Origin: Otatea glauca
Taxonomy: Eukaryota; Streptophyta; Magnoliopsida; Poales; Poaceae
Direction: 5' to 3'
Assembly (NCBI GenBank): GCA_036346275.1
Contig: CM070719.1
Span: 27,794,093 to 27,858,092, forward strand
DNA length: 64,000 nt
Shown here: positions 46,666 to 59,442 of the stretch, one piece after another
Position numbering within the stretch: position 1 is the stretch's first letter
How the letters are laid out: each line of letters starts with the position of its first letter
The notes under the pieces: model-generated
The model's database searches: none
Told to the model about the DNA's origin: nothing
What the model saw: the letters and a program-made list of their open reading frames with translations, nothing else
Made by a program: the position numbers and the translations under genes

Positions 46666-48259
46666 TGTATCATCAATATTATTTTATTGCTATTTGTGCA
46701 TTTTGTGATTTTTCTGAATTTATTGGATTTTTTTGGATTTTATTTGGAATTATTTGAAATTAATTATTTTGGCCTTTTGAGAAAACTAATTATGTATAGA
46801 TAAAATTAATATAAATCTTTGCCAAAAATATTTTATTTGAGTTCAAAATATCTCAAAGTATTTTTGAGAATTTTCTTGGATTTTTCCTGGTATATCTATT
46901 GCCTAAAACTAAATAAACTAAAATTTTTAATTATTTTAAAAGAAAAATCCGACAAGACTCATTTCAATAGTGTCGGGCCGAAGCCCAATACTGTGCGAGT
47001 GTGGTCCGGTTCAGTGCGGCCTGTTAGGCCTTTTTCCCATAAGCCTAATCGTCAGCCATCGGTTCAAAAATGGATGGTTGTGATTTGAAGTTGAGATCGG
47101 AAAACCTAGTGTTCATGGGAAGTTGGATCAAGATCTAGCGGTGCGGATTGCGTTGCGTTGAATTATGATAGATTAGATTGTGCTCATTGGTTTTGGAAAG
47201 GGTGGATCTGATCGTATCATGTCGGGAGTAATATCGGCCGTTGATCATCGATCAGACGAATGTCCGTTGTCGTCTTCGATCGGGACTCGGAGTTCGCCAC
47301 CGTGTAGACCTAGGGTTTCGTGTAGAGCTCGAACGCCAAGGGTATTTAAGGGGAGGCTGGGTTTCCAAAAATCGCCATGAGCTTGCGCATCCGTGAGATG
47401 CTGTCAGATCTTAATCAATGGTTGAGATGCTGTCGCATTGCACGTGACCTGTGGCTTCCGATCTGTCTTCTATAGATTACATCCAGCCGCACATTGCAGC
47501 TAATCAGGCGAAGCCGCGTGGTGGGCACAATCGTCGAAGAGACATGGACTAGGTCCACAGTGGACCGGGTCTATGAACCGAGCGCACGTGTTAGCCTCTG
47601 ATTGGTCTGGCTCCGTGCTGACATCAGCATGACGCAATAAATCAATTTTCTGATTTAAAAATAATTTGGTTTTTTATTTGATTTTTAATTTTCTAATTTT
47701 TAGAATTTTTGAATATTCTCTAAGCCTGTTCTCCCTTATACGAGCTCTGATTGAGGAGATTCAAATTTCTAAAAATTTGTAAAACTGAGATCTATTTAAT
47801 GGTGAATTTTATTTGATTTTTGGAGTTCAGTTTCTCTTTGTTTTGGTATTTATTTACTTTTCTCTATCGATTCGCAAAGACGTTGAGTTGTGCAATGCTT
47901 CGAAGGAGGATCCGTCAAATCAAGAGCATATTCCAAAACAAGATTAGGACCTTTGCCAAAGCAAGTTGTGCTTTGATCATGTTGAACCCATGTTTACAAA
48001 ATCGCTATATTGTTTTACTCTATTGCATGTTATTTCACATATACAATTGTTTCAAATTAAATTGGGACATAGTTAATCTACCTATGTGATTTATATCCTA
48101 TCTTGTCATTTGTATGCCATGATCTATTTATCACCCTAGATTGGTTCGCTACAGTTGGTTAATACTAAAATCAACGTAGGTTGGTTACACCGTGTCAATT
48201 GCTTAACCATGCCACGTCATCACATGTACTTGAATCATCAATGATTAATCTTGACTAAT
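46666..48259 (+). repeat. 3' LTR of Gypsy T, truncated
   Basis: Matches the 5' LTR from its start to about 31250, then is cut by Copia S2 at 48260. About 340 bp of GC-rich sequence present in the 5' LTR is missing at about 47398, and a small deletion occurs after the first nine bases. The remaining 1.1 kb of LTR is not found right of S2. Confidence 0.85.
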
Positions 48260-49346
48260 TGAAGGACCACGTGGAGGTCTACCCAGATTTGTGATGAGTA
48301 TTTGACTAAATTTGAGCTTAGTTTGCTCTTGTTTGAGTTTGATTTGAAATGGATTTTCAAATGGAAGCAATTCGAGGTCTTCTCTGTTTTCCCAGTGATA
48401 CCGGCCATGGTAGCCCAGTGCTACCGGTGAGCGGTAGCATCGGAGAAAATGGCCGGTGCAATATTTCCAGAGAGGGTGGTTTTTCGGGTGTTTGGCCGGG
48501 TGGTGCTACCGGCCATGGTAGCCCGGTGCTACCGGGTGAGCGGTAGCATTGGCCTCTGGAGCGGTGTGAAAATTCCAGAGAGGGGTGTTCTCTGGTATTT
48601 GTGCAGTGCGGTGTTGCCGGCCTGAATGCGGTAGCACCGGTCCACCATGGGCGGTGCTATCGGCCTGAGGGCGGTAGCACCGGCCAGAATGAACAAATAT
48701 GAATTTCAAAGTGTGGACTTTGATGAATTTCTTGCATATCTTTGTGGGCATTGCTATGTGAGGAGTTTCCTTGTTTTTAATGGTTGCAGGTCGACGATGC
48801 TAGATCACGGTGAGGCGAAGGATGACCGGAACTAGACGAGGAGCGTCGGAGGTCCAGACGGTTGGTGATCAATGGAAGATGATCGGAGACAGAGTCGTGG
48901 CAAGCCTTGAAGACAAGTAACGGATGAGATGCTAGCTAAGCCCTACGTGGATCAATGAGGACCATTGGATCTTGGTCTAGTTGATAGGTTAGCGGGTCTA
49001 GTTAGTGTGCTTTGAGAACCGTGCAAGAAAACCCGTTATGTGTGTGGGTTTTGGGTTAGCCCTTGCATGGCTGGTTGAGTGGGTTAATCCTAGCCCTTGA
49101 TGGATACTCTAGGGTTTAGAGGCTCATCCAAAGGTGGTAGGTGGCCCAAGAGTTGTATAAATAGGGGTGGAGGGGTAGCCTTCCTCCTTGAAGGTTTTGA
49201 GGTTTTTGATGCTCCTTTGAGTTTTGCCCACATGAATGTGAGGCTTTGTAACCTCTCTCCAGAAATGAAAAGTTTTTCATTTATGTTCTTACTCAATTTC
49301 CTTTACGCATTTAAATTACGCAATTTAAATTCTGTATTTACATTAC
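48260..49346 (+). repeat. 5' LTR of Copia S2, 3' truncated
   Basis: About 1.09 kb matching the first two thirds of the S1 LTR, with TATAAATA at 49156-49163. It contains a divergent repeat-rich segment at 48391-48690. Confidence 0.85.
48391..48690. repeat. GGTGCTACCG / CGGTAGCACC inverted-repeat cluster
   Basis: Many copies of CGGTGCTACCG-like and GCGGTAGCACCGG-like motifs in both orientations within 300 bp, able to form hairpins. In S0 and S1 the same LTR place is a short CGGTCGTATGG segment. Confidence 0.7.
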
Positions 49347-51878
49347 TAGGGCTTCCTAATATGGTAGAAGGTGAAACTCCCGTATGAGGTTCCTGCTGAT
49401 GAAAACGTTACGGCCGACAATATGACTGACGTTGAGGCAAACGCTAAGAGAAGGAATATCCTCATACAGGGTCTTAGTTGTAGTGAGTATGATAGGATCT
49501 CTCACCTTCGTTCTGCTCATCAGATTTGGGTGACCCTCGATGCTTACCATAAGGGCACTACCTAAATCAAGACGGTTCGACAGGACCAATTCAAGCATGA
49601 GTTCAACAAGTTTCAATAACACTCTAGTGAGAGTCTTGACGAGTGCTTTGGTCGGTTTACAAAGATTTTGAGCGACCTCCTAGCAGTCGGTTGCATATAC
49701 CCTAACTCGGATAATGCTCGACATTTCTTGACGTTTGGGAAATGAAAGTGACCACCATCAAGGACACTACCGACTTGTCGACCATGACTCTTGATGGGCT
49801 TTACTCCCGTCTCAAGACTCATGAGATCGACATCGTCTCTCACAAGACGAAATCTCAGTCGATGGCCTTAGTCACTGATCCCACTGGATCTTCCCTTGAT
49901 CTTTCTGATGGTTTCTCTCTTTCCGCCCTTTGCGAGCTAAGCAATGACCAACTGAATTTTTTTTCAAAAAATGAGTTTGCTCCTCTTGCTCACAAATTTT
50001 CACATGCATACAAGAGGGTGAGAGAGAGGAAGAGAGGTGGCATGATCACATGCTTCGAGTGTGGTGGCCCTAACAAACTGGAGAAGGCAAAGAATGACAC
50101 CGACGGTTCGGCAAAGAATCACTACACCGACAAGAATCGCAACAAGAAGCCTCCAGTTCGTGAGCCAGCGTGTGAGAAGAAGTACCGCAACTTCTCCAAG
50201 AACAAGAAGCTCTTCCACCGCATCCTCGCCGCGCTTGACGACATCAACCTCTCTGACACGAAGACTTGGAGCGACGAGGGTGAGGATGAACCGCAAGAGA
50301 AGAAAGGCGGCGATGACTTCTCCGGCATGTGCTTCATCGCAGACGCCAACGGCATCAGCGACTCCAAGCTTTATAGCGACTCGGATGAGGTACCTTCCTA
50401 TGACCAGCTCAATGAAGCTTTCTGCAAACTAGGAAAATTTCATGCTAGAGCTAGAGCTAGGTGTATGGAGCTAGAGAAGAAAGTAGGTACCTTGACTTGG
50501 GAGTTAGCTTCTCTTAGATCTTCTCCCGCTCGAGTCATTGATGACTGTTCTTTGTGTGATGCTCTTCTTGTGGAGTTGGAGAACCTAAGGACTTTGCATG
50601 ATAGTGTGTTGTCTGAATTAGATAGTCTTAGGTTGAAGAATGCTAGCGATGATTCTATTGATGTTATTCCACTAGATGCTAGTTTTCTTCATGCTCACTC
50701 TACTACATCATGCTCTAATTGCCCTAAATTGCTTGCCGAAATTGATGCCATGAGCGATCACCTTAGGAAGTTTTCTTCTAGAAATGATGAACTTGAAATA
50801 CATGCTTCTAAGGACCAAGTCAGCTCATGTGAGGGTTGTAGGCAAAACTTGACAATGAATCTCTAAATGTCAAGTGTGCTAATCTTGCTAAGGACTTACT
50901 AGCTAAGTCACAAGAAAGTTGCTTGTGATGTAATGTGATTGAGGGGGACTTGGATAAAATCTATGTCAAACTTTGGAAGAAGTTAGAAGACCAAGTCCAT
51001 AGGATTAGAAATGCGTCTTGCGTTTCTTGTGAGGCCCTCAAGATTGAGGCAGCCGTGCTGAGGGAGAAAAATGCACGTGCTGAGAGAGCTTCTCTTTCTG
51101 GTTCTTCTTCTTCCTCTCTTCCCTGTTCTTCATATGCCTCTTTCTTTTGAGATTGTGAGTATCTCATGAGTACTCACGAGAAGTTGGTAGGAGGCAAGAA
51201 GGACCTCAATCTCATTCTAAACCAATCCAAAATTAACATATTTAATCAAGGTCTAGGATTTAACTACTTGGAGCACGCTCGGGCACATCCTCGACCATTG
51301 TGCACGCCTCCAAGAGTGGTGAGATTGTGGTAGCTCCCAGAGTGAGTACCAGTGTGTTTAGGTCTACTGGGGTTGTCCATGGGACTTCTGATCAAAAGGG
51401 CGTTACTCCTGTTGCTTCTACCTCTAGCAAGGCGAAGTACACATGCACCTTCTGTAAGAAAGATGGTCACCTAGTAGATTTCTATTTCAGGCATGCTAAG
51501 AACACTCAGTGTGAGCGTGTTGCTGCTCTTAATGGTATTCAGGGTCATCCCCAGACTCTTAGTGCTCCTAAGGTACACACTGCTTCTAGACAGGTTAGAG
51601 AGTCGCCTACTTTTGGGCAGTGTTCAGGACTTGGTTTTCATACTGTTTCTTCGAGTTTTAGTCCTGGAGCTGCTCGTGGTCAGTCTTTCCGCCGTCCTCT
51701 TGATAATCCTCATTTTTCTCATCGAGGTAGATATCAGCGGCGTGAGGTGTTTTCTAGTAGGAGTTTTAGGCAGTCTCACTGTGGTGGTCCAGCCTTTGCA
51801 TCACAACGGGCCAACCCAGTTCTAGCTCCTAGATCATCTACTAGAGTTGCTACTGATCTTGTTAGCGTTAAACGTTAG
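49347..51878 (+). pseudogene. Copia S2 gag (broken)
   Basis: Gag enters mid-protein (YEVPADENVT). The longest frame, 49742-50866 (374 codons), carries the UBN2-type gag part with TTIKDTTDLSTMTLDGLYSR, SHAYKRVRERKRGG and a first knuckle CFECGGPNKLEKAK that lacks its His and last Cys. Acidic and coiled-coil-like sequence follows. After stops, 51300-51878 carries a second knuckle CTFCKKDGHLVDFYF, where the last Cys is Tyr. Two zinc knuckles and a long gag fit the SIRE/Maximus lineage. Not functional. Confidence 0.8.
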
Positions 51879-51927
51879 AGAGACACTCGAGTCCAGTCTT
51901 CTTCTATGGCTGGTACTCTGAGGCATC

Positions 51928-54900
51928 GTGTGGTTCAGTATTGGGTTCTCAAGTCTTCACTCTATCTCAGTACTGAGTCATCTTTCTCTCTTGTGTCTTG
52001 ATCAGGTTCGTCGGATGGGGAAGGGAGAAGTATGGATTGTCGACTCTGGTTGTTCTCGTCATATGACCGAAGATTCTCGTTGGTTCTCTTCCCTAGTCCG
52101 TGCCCCCGCTGATGAGTTGATCACTTTCGAGGATGCCTCTTCAGGTAGAGTCATTGCTAAAGGTACCATCTGCATTAATGACAATTTCATTCTTAAAGAT
52201 GCTGCCTTAGTAAATAAGCTACAATAAGTATTGGGTTCTCAAGTCTTCACTCTATCCCAGTACTGAGTCATCTTTCTCTCTTGTGTCTTGATCAGGTTCG
52301 TCGGATGGGGAAGGGAGAAGTATGGATTGTCGACTCTGGTTGTTCTCGTCATATGACCGAAGATTCTCGTTGGTTCTCTTCCCTAGTCCGAGCCCCCGCT
52401 GATGAGTTGATCACTTTCGAGGATGCCTCTTCAGGTAGAGTCATTGCTAAAGGTACCATCTGCATTAATGATAATTTCATTCTTAAAGATGCTGCCTTAG
52501 TAAATAAGCTACAATACAATTTGCTTTCTGTTTCTTAGCTTATCGATGACTCTTTCGAGGTTAGTTTTAATAGTAATGCCTGTAGATCACTTTCGAGGAT
52601 GCCTCTTCAGGTAGAGTCATTGCTAAAGGTACCATATGCATTAATGACAATTTCATTCTTAAAGATGTTGCCTTAGTAAGTAAGCTGCAATACAATTTGC
52701 TTTCTGTTTCTCAGCTTATTGATGACTCTTTTGAGGTGAGTTTTAAGAGTAATGCCTGTATAATCCTCGATTCATCAGGAGGGTTAGTTTGCGGAATTTC
52801 TAGATTTGGGAGAGTCTTCCGTGCTGATTTTTCTGTTTCTTCTGGAGACTCTCTTCGGTGTTTGATTACTTCAAAGTCCCATGATCTCTCCATCTGGCAT
52901 AGGAGACTTGGTCACATTGGATTTGATCATTTGACCCGAGTTAACAGTCACGACTTCATTCGTGGTTTGCCCAAACTCAAAATGGTCAAAGACTTAGTTT
53001 GCTCTCCCTGCCGACATGGCAAGATGGTTGCTGCTTCACATCCCCTAGTCACTGTTGTGATGACTGATGCACGAGGACAGCTTTTACATATGGACATTGT
53101 TGGTCTAGCTAGAGTGCAGTCAATGGGTGGGAAGTGGTATGTTCTTATCATTGTTGATGATTTTTCGAGGTACTCTTGGGTGTTTTTCATGGCCTCGAAT
53201 GATGAGACTTTTACCCATTTTAGGGGTTTGGTTCACAGGTTGTCTTTTGAGCACCCCTAGTGCCCTATGAGCTATACGCAGTGACAATGGCACGGAGTTC
53301 AGGAACTCCTATTTCGAGAGTTTCTGTGCGGATCTGGTTTAGGGCATAATGGCGTAGTGGAAAGGAAGAACAAAACCCTAGTAGAGATGGCCAGGACGAT
53401 GCTAGACGAGTACAGTACTCCTAGAAAGTTTTGGGCTGAGGCTATAGCTACTGCTTGCCATGTTTCAAATCGCATATTCTTGAGAGCACATTTGCACCGC
53501 ACTTCTTACGAGTTGAGGTATGGATGAAAGCCTAGTGTTTCTCATTTTCGTGTGTTTGGTTACAAGTGTTTCATTTTGAAGTCTGGTAACCTGGATAAGT
53601 TTGAGTCTCGTTCTTCTGATGGTATCTTTTTGGGTTACTCGACTTATTCTCGTAGCTATAGGGTCTGGAGTTGCGATGTGTATAGGATCATAGAGACTTG
53701 TGAGGTGACCTTTGATGAGGTTAGCCCAGGAGCTAGACCTGACATTTCAGGCTCTTCTTCCACCTCCGAGACCATCTTTGTAGAGGGTGAGGATGATAGA
53801 CACGATGGTGTTACACCTGATCTAGTCCCCTCTACACCTGAGGTACCACCTGTTTCTATTTCTGCAACTCAGGAAGGCCAGCCCTTGCCTTCTGACACTC
53901 ATGCAGCTAGTGACTCTGCTCCTACCTCTTCTGTACATGAGGTAGAGGCCACTTCTGCTTCTAGACCTCGCCGTCATATTCAGCATTCTCATCTGCCTGA
54001 TCAAATCATCGATGATCTGTTTGAGCAGGTCACTCGCTCAAAATCAGGTTTGTCAAGTTTCTGGCTTCACTCTGCTTTTGTTGCCTCGTTTTAGCCGAAG
54101 GATGTGACTCATGCATTATCTGACGAATCTTGGATTAATGCAATGCATGAGGAACTTGAAAACTTCGAGAGGAACAAAGTCTGGTAGCTTGTAGAACGTC
54201 CATTTGGTCATAATGTCATTGGGACTAAGTGGGTATTCAAAAACAAGCAGAGTGAGGATGGGGTTGTCATTCGCAACAAGGTTAGGCTAGTTGCATAGGG
54301 CTTTTCTTCGATTGAGGTTCTTGACTTTGAGGAGACTTTTGCCCCTGTAGCTAGACTAGAGGCTATTAGGATCCTGCTTGCATTCTCTGCATCCCAGGGC
54401 TTCAAGCTCTATCAAATGGATGTCAAGAGTCCATTCTTCAATGGCTATATTGAGAAAGAGGTTTATGTTAAACAATCTCCAGGATTTGTGAACTCTAAAT
54501 TTCCGAGTCATGTATACAAGCTTTCCAAAGCTTTGTATGGACTCAAACAGACCCCCAGAGCATGGTATGAGAGGCTCAAGTCTTATCTTCTCAGCCATGA
54601 CTTCAAGATGGGCATAGTAGATAAGACTTTGTTCATTAGGCACCATGAGTCGTATTTTATTCTCTTCCAGATTTATATGGACGATATCATTTTTGGTGGC
54701 TCGTCTTATTCGCTTGTGTCTTATAGTTTTTTGAGGTGATGAGCACAGAGTTTGAGATGAGTATGATGGGTGAGTTGAACTACTTTCTTGGCTTCCAAAT
54801 CAAGCAGACTCCAGAGGGTACTTTCTTGCATCAAGGCAAGTATACCTGTGACCTCCTGAGGTGTTTTGATATGTCTGACGGGAAGCCTATGATGACTCCT

Positions 54901-55600
54901 ATAGCCACCACTGCTGTCCTCGAGCCGGATGAGGATGGTGAGCCTGCTGATCAAAAGGAGTTTCGGAGCATGATCGGCTCCCTCTTGTACCTCACTGCTT
55001 CGAGGCCAAACATACATTTCGCTGTATGTATGTGCACTCGATTTGAGGCCTCTCCTCGCGCCTCTCACCGCCAGGCGGTGAAGCGCATCTTTAGGTACCT
55101 TCGTGCTACCACTAATTATGGTATTTGGTACTCTTCCTCTTCTTGTCTATCTCTTAGAGCTTTTTTCGATGCTGACTTTGCTGACTGTAGGATAGATAGG
55201 AAGAGCACTTCTGGCACTTGCCAATTCATTAGCACTTCTCTTGTTTCTTGGTCGTCTAGGAAGCAGTCCGGAGTTGCACAGTCCACGCTGAGGCCGAGTA
55301 TGTTGCTGCAGCCAGTTGCTGTAGCCAGGTTTTCTAGATGAGAACGACCTTGCGGGACTTTGGGTTAGCGATAGCAAGTGTTCCACTTTTCTGTAACAAC
55401 ACTTCTGCTATTTGTATTGCTAAGAACCCAATGCAGCATTCCAGGACCAAACATATTGATATTAGATATCACTTCCTTAGAGACCATGTGGAGAAGGGGG
55501 ATATCGCGCTTCAGTTTTTAGAGAGTGACCTCTAGTTAGCCGATATCTTCACCAAGCTTTTGGATAGCTCCAGATTTGTTTCCTTGAGGAGTGAACTTGG
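51928..55600 (+). pseudogene. Copia S2 pol: protease, integrase, RT, RNase H (broken)
   Basis: Protease DSG motif is intact but duplicated (52040 and 52335). The frame 52697-53260 holds GAG-pre-integrase (IWHRRLGHIGFDHLTR, CSPCRHGKM) and the integrase start (LLHMDIVGLARVQSMGGKWY, VDDFSRYSWVFFM). A frameshift follows near 53260; the next Asp motif RSDNGTEFR-like is at about 53278. RT begins near 54100 with WINAMHEELENFERNK, then MDVKSPFFNGYIEKEVYVK (54416) and catalytic YMDDIIFGG (about 54675). RNase H: ADFADCRIDRKSTSGTCQF (55175), then HSRTKHIDIRYHFLRDHVE (55440). Stops at 54082, 54186 and 54296. Most complete pol of the SIRE family here, but dead. Confidence 0.85.
51939..52760 (+). repeat. 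Two successive tandem duplications in S2 protease region
   Basis: 51939-52228 is repeated at 52229-52518 (offset 290 bp), and 52409-52584 is repeated at 52585-52760 (offset 176 bp). The protease motif WIVDSGCSRHMTEDSRW therefore appears twice and ITFEDASSG-type sequence three times. Neither offset is a multiple of three, so both disrupt the frame. Confidence 0.9.
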
Positions 55601-56385
55601 AGTCATGAGCCCTTATGACCTATCATGAGGGGAGCTGGTTTGTATATTATGTTCTCTTACAGCTTTTCTTTTCTCTTCATTTCTTCTGGGTGTTTATGGG
55701 CTTATTTTCCTGAGTTGAGTTCACTCACTTAGACTTCTGGCATGCTTTGCATGGACCTCTTATCTTGTGTTTTAGGTTGCTATCATGCGTGATTACCTGT
55801 TCTCTCTTCTCTCTAGGTTGAGTTCCTTCACAGTCTTATAAGTCTAGCAGGTGTTGGGCCTCCTGGGTTGACAAGGTCTGTGTGCACTCTTTAGTTGGGA
55901 TCTAGAGTCAGTTTCCCTATGTCAGTCACTGGGGAAGATGAGAATGAGTCTGAGCCGTAGTGAGTCTTTTCTATCTTATCTATGCTCAATAGCTATCCAG
56001 TTTGCAGTTTCTCGACTTCTTCTCATCATTCTATCGTTTTGGTTGTTATTGAGTTCATTTGGGTTTTCCTTATACCTAATCTTGATAATAACTCAACTTT
56101 AACCAGATTTGAGCTTAAAACTGATTCACTTGTTGAGGGGGAGTTTGGGAATTTGTTCATGCATTGCATATAGACTGCATTTTATGTTTTATGAGCTTTG
56201 TCTATTATGCAAATGACTTAATCTTCATACAATACACCATGTTACATCTTTTGAAGAAAATCACTAGCTTAGATATGTCCAAGTTCATTTATCATGCTAG
56301 GGTTGTTAAAATTTGAGAATTTGAAAGCTTTAAATGAAAATTTGATGAAACATGTTGCTTTTACTTACTAAGTTTCATTTATCAT
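55601..56385 (+). other. Copia S2 3' tail without LTR
   Basis: AT-rich non-coding tail. A purine run GAGGGGGAG occurs at 56135-56143 but no LTR follows. Parts at 56250-56330 loosely resemble the S0 tail (TAGATATGTCCAAGTTCATTT). No env-like frame was found. Confidence 0.6.
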
Positions 56386-56863
56386 ACGACATTTTCCAAG
56401 AGAATGATTTCCTTCACAGCTTGAGCAATTGGTTACATGTTCATCAGCAGTATGCCCTATTTCCCCACAGTGAATGCATGCACGATCTTCGGATTTGTTA
56501 GGCCGACAACCACTTCAAAGAACAATGTCTAGATATTAAATAAGGTGTAGGAGTAGCTTTTTGATCTGAACTTCTAGCGAGAACTGCGCCAAGGTTGGCA
56601 GTGTTTTGCACCATTTGCTGGAGAGGAAGGGTGTGCGTCTGGAGATTTTGCTCAACCGTGTTGGTTTCTTGCAGGTCGTGGGGAGGTGGAGAATTATGAT
56701 GATTGCCACGTCGTGAGGAGGTTGTTCTAGCTTGATGCTGGGGATGTGGTTGGGCTGAGGTAGCGTTGTCTTTCATTGGAGATTGAGAGCCTTGCACGTC
56801 TTTACTTTCCATGATTTCGCCGAGAGACTTTGTCACATGTATCCTGTAACGATATAGGGTCAC
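56386..56863 (-). pseudogene. Gypsy G gag fragment
   Basis: An open frame on the minus strand from 56863 includes a likely start MESKDVQGSQSP at about 56812 and a Gln/His-rich N-terminus with LQQMVQNTANLGAVLARSS. It stops at 56498. In another frame, CIHCGEIGHTADEH (56478-56425) is a zinc-knuckle-like motif followed by TNC. The capsid core expected between N-terminus and knuckle is missing, so gag is internally deleted as well as truncated. Confidence 0.55.
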
Positions 56864-59442
56864 TTAGATATTGTGTTATAAGGCAACGTTTCGTTACTTA
56901 AAATTTTCGTAACTAAAATTTTCTTATTTAGTAGGGTTGGCACATCGTAATTTTTTAACCTAGCAGGTTAGCATTTATGAGAGTAACCCTAGAAGCAGTA
57001 CAAAAAGATCTTACGACAAGACTCCAAAGTACAAAAGATCACATATTCAAAACCAATATACTCGGGTCTATAGTTACTTTTTAGCTACAAACCTAGCGTA
57101 TTTAATCTAATGATGCTACCTCTAGTGCGGACACATGTTGGGGATCCTCTCCTTATCCTTAAGGTGTCACTTGCAGCTAATTCATGCAAAGTCGAGACAA
57201 CTATGGTCCTCTTGTCATCGCCGTGCAACTACTATTAGTCAATACCATCATTGCCGCTCTCCTTTCCCTTATTCCCCTACAACTAATGTGCAGTGATTTT
57301 TTTTTCAATAAGACTACAAAGGAACATAGAAAATAGAAAAGGTTAGTTTTTAATGCATAGATACACCTTGAGAAGTATATAGGACATCAAGGATTACGAA
57401 TGACCCGAAAAGGAGATAAGAACCATGTAGGCTTATGAATTATATTTCCAAGGTTTGTTAGAGTGAAAAGGCCTGAAAAAGATTTTCGAAGTAATTTGAA
57501 GGAACTTGGTTGTAGTTATTATAGATCATGTTTATCTCGAGATAATGATGGCATCAATGATAAGTTGGCATGCCTGTAGAGAGATGGAGAGATATCACAT
57601 GTTTTCACGGACATTGTTAGAAAGTACCCGAGTTACTATGTGATAGATAATTCTCAAGATCGGGATTAAGATCGATACCGAGTAGATTTTGGATAAGGAA
57701 TAACCATTGAGATCTTGATTTAGAAAGTTATCAGATACATGAGTTAGTTAGATCTCGCACAGATAAATTGGATGATAGATCGATACTTTTCCATCTGGTG
57801 ATTCGTAGGCATAATGATCGATTTGATGATTCATGGACATAGATACAGACTTGAGGATTCATAGACATAAAGATCTATTTAATGATTGATAGTAGATCGA
57901 TGATATAACGATAAACAGGAGCTCACACTTGCATAGCTTCGAAAAGATAGATCAAGATTAAAGATCATAGTTAATTTTATATGAGAAGAATGAAGAGCAT
58001 TATTCATGATACAAGGATGATATTCATCTTGTAATGAGATACACTTGAAAATTAGAGTACACTAGTGAGATTCACATTCTTTTATGAGAGTAGATGTAAA
58101 TAGGAGGATAACACTGATCCATAATGATTTACGTGATGAGAATGATTTAACTTGGGGAAATGTATGCGATACGTCGGAGTGATTGAGATGGAAGTTAGGA
58201 TGCATAATAACTGGAATGATCTGGAGAAAAGCAAAAAATTCACCTCAGGGAGAGTATACAAGTACGACGATAAATTTGGACAACTATACGATTGTTGATG
58301 AGATCACTTTGGAGATATATTACAGATGCAACATTGAGAATGAAGGTGTTTGATTCAAATTGGTCATTCGTGGTATGAGCAAATTCTGAAAAGGTTACAA
58401 AATTTGGAACCACAGGTGGAAAGAATAGTAGAGATAGCGAATCAAAATACAAGAGAAAGTATAAATTTGAAACAAAAGTAGGGAAGAGTTAACTTACACT
58501 CTATACACTTCCTTTTTAAACATGTTATAGGAAACTCAGAATATTTTTGTTAAAATACATGAGCACAAGCTACACACCCACTATCTTAATGGGATAGTGT
58601 TTGTTACAACTTGGGCACGGCAACACAATAATCACAGATCGCCTGGGAGAGGTGCTAAAACAGAAAAACTGTGATGCTAAAGGTTCTGTCCAGCTGGTTC
58701 CTAGAATTGTTAGGTACTCCTACATGGATGATAAAATTGTGAAAAATTTTGCGTAGCTTGCTGGAAGATATATGTACTGATGGTAAAATTTTCAAAAATT
58801 TTGCACAGCCAGGTTTACCTACAAAATTGAAGAAGCGGGATTCTGTCCAGAATGGTTGTTCTGCGCGCACTACCCCCTTTTAAGGTTCTAACTCTCGTTC
58901 CTTAGTCTGGAATTTCACGAAATCCGACGAGCTTAGTCTTGACCCAGTATTGACCCATTCCAGAATTTTAGTGAAATTTTCTATGTCTCTAAGTTGAATA
59001 ATTAATAGTCTAGATTCCCTTAACCTTTTATTGACTTGCGGCCTATCTAGCTTTCGATACAAGGTGAGGTTTTGAAATTTTTCATCTCCAAGGAGATGGT
59101 TCAGAACAAGGTAAGGTTAGAGAGCCTCATGATGTTCCTAGCAAACTTTAGAGTTCAAAAATTATCATTCATAACTTTAAAACTTGGTTTTGATCAATTT
59201 GAAGAGCGTAAGGAGTAGAGCAAGGTTTCATGATGTTGTTTTCCAGAAAACCAATTATTGAAGTTTGAGAGGAGCTCAAGATCCTTTTGAAAGGTAGATG
59301 AGAAGGAAAATCTATGGAAGGGGTAAGAATAGAATTCTACTTTTTAACAAATAAGCTTTTATAACCAAAAATAATCTTTTGAGAGAAAACTTTGTCCTTA
59401 ACTAACGACCATGCTAACTAAGGCTTTTCCTACAGTCGTATG
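56864..59442 (-). other. Gypsy G leader, non-coding
   Basis: About 2.6 kb between PBS and gag with no convincing frame. 57500-58000 is rich in GATAGATCGAT-like short motifs. 58640-58880 holds two copies of a TTCTGTCCAG-containing segment. It may include another unrecognised insertion, since this leader is long. Confidence 0.45.

Larger units (their letters stand above)
29312..48259 (+). mobile_element. Tekay-like Gypsy chromovirus T, with nested Copia S1
   Basis: Order: 5' LTR (29312-32360), PBS, leader split by Copia S1 (32658-41198), pre-gag ORF, gag, protease, RT, RNase H, integrase, chromodomain, PPT, then a 3' LTR truncated at 48259 by Copia S2. Long LTRs of about 3 kb plus an integrase-linked chromodomain suit the Tekay (Del) lineage of Ty3/Gypsy. 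The sequence before the 5' LTR is GAGAG; the matching right duplication is not in the window because the LTR end is lost. Coding regions carry many stops, so it is dead. Confidence 0.85.
48260..56385 (+). mobile_element. SIRE/Maximus-like Copia S2, both ends damaged
   Basis: Begins with a family LTR (TGAAGGACC) inserted in the 3' LTR of Gypsy T after CTAAT (48255-48259). The LTR breaks off at about 49346 and joins directly to gag, so the LTR end, PBS and gag start are deleted. Gag-pol runs to about 55600, followed by tail sequence to about 56385, where minus-strand gag of Gypsy G begins. No 3' LTR is present. Confidence 0.85.
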
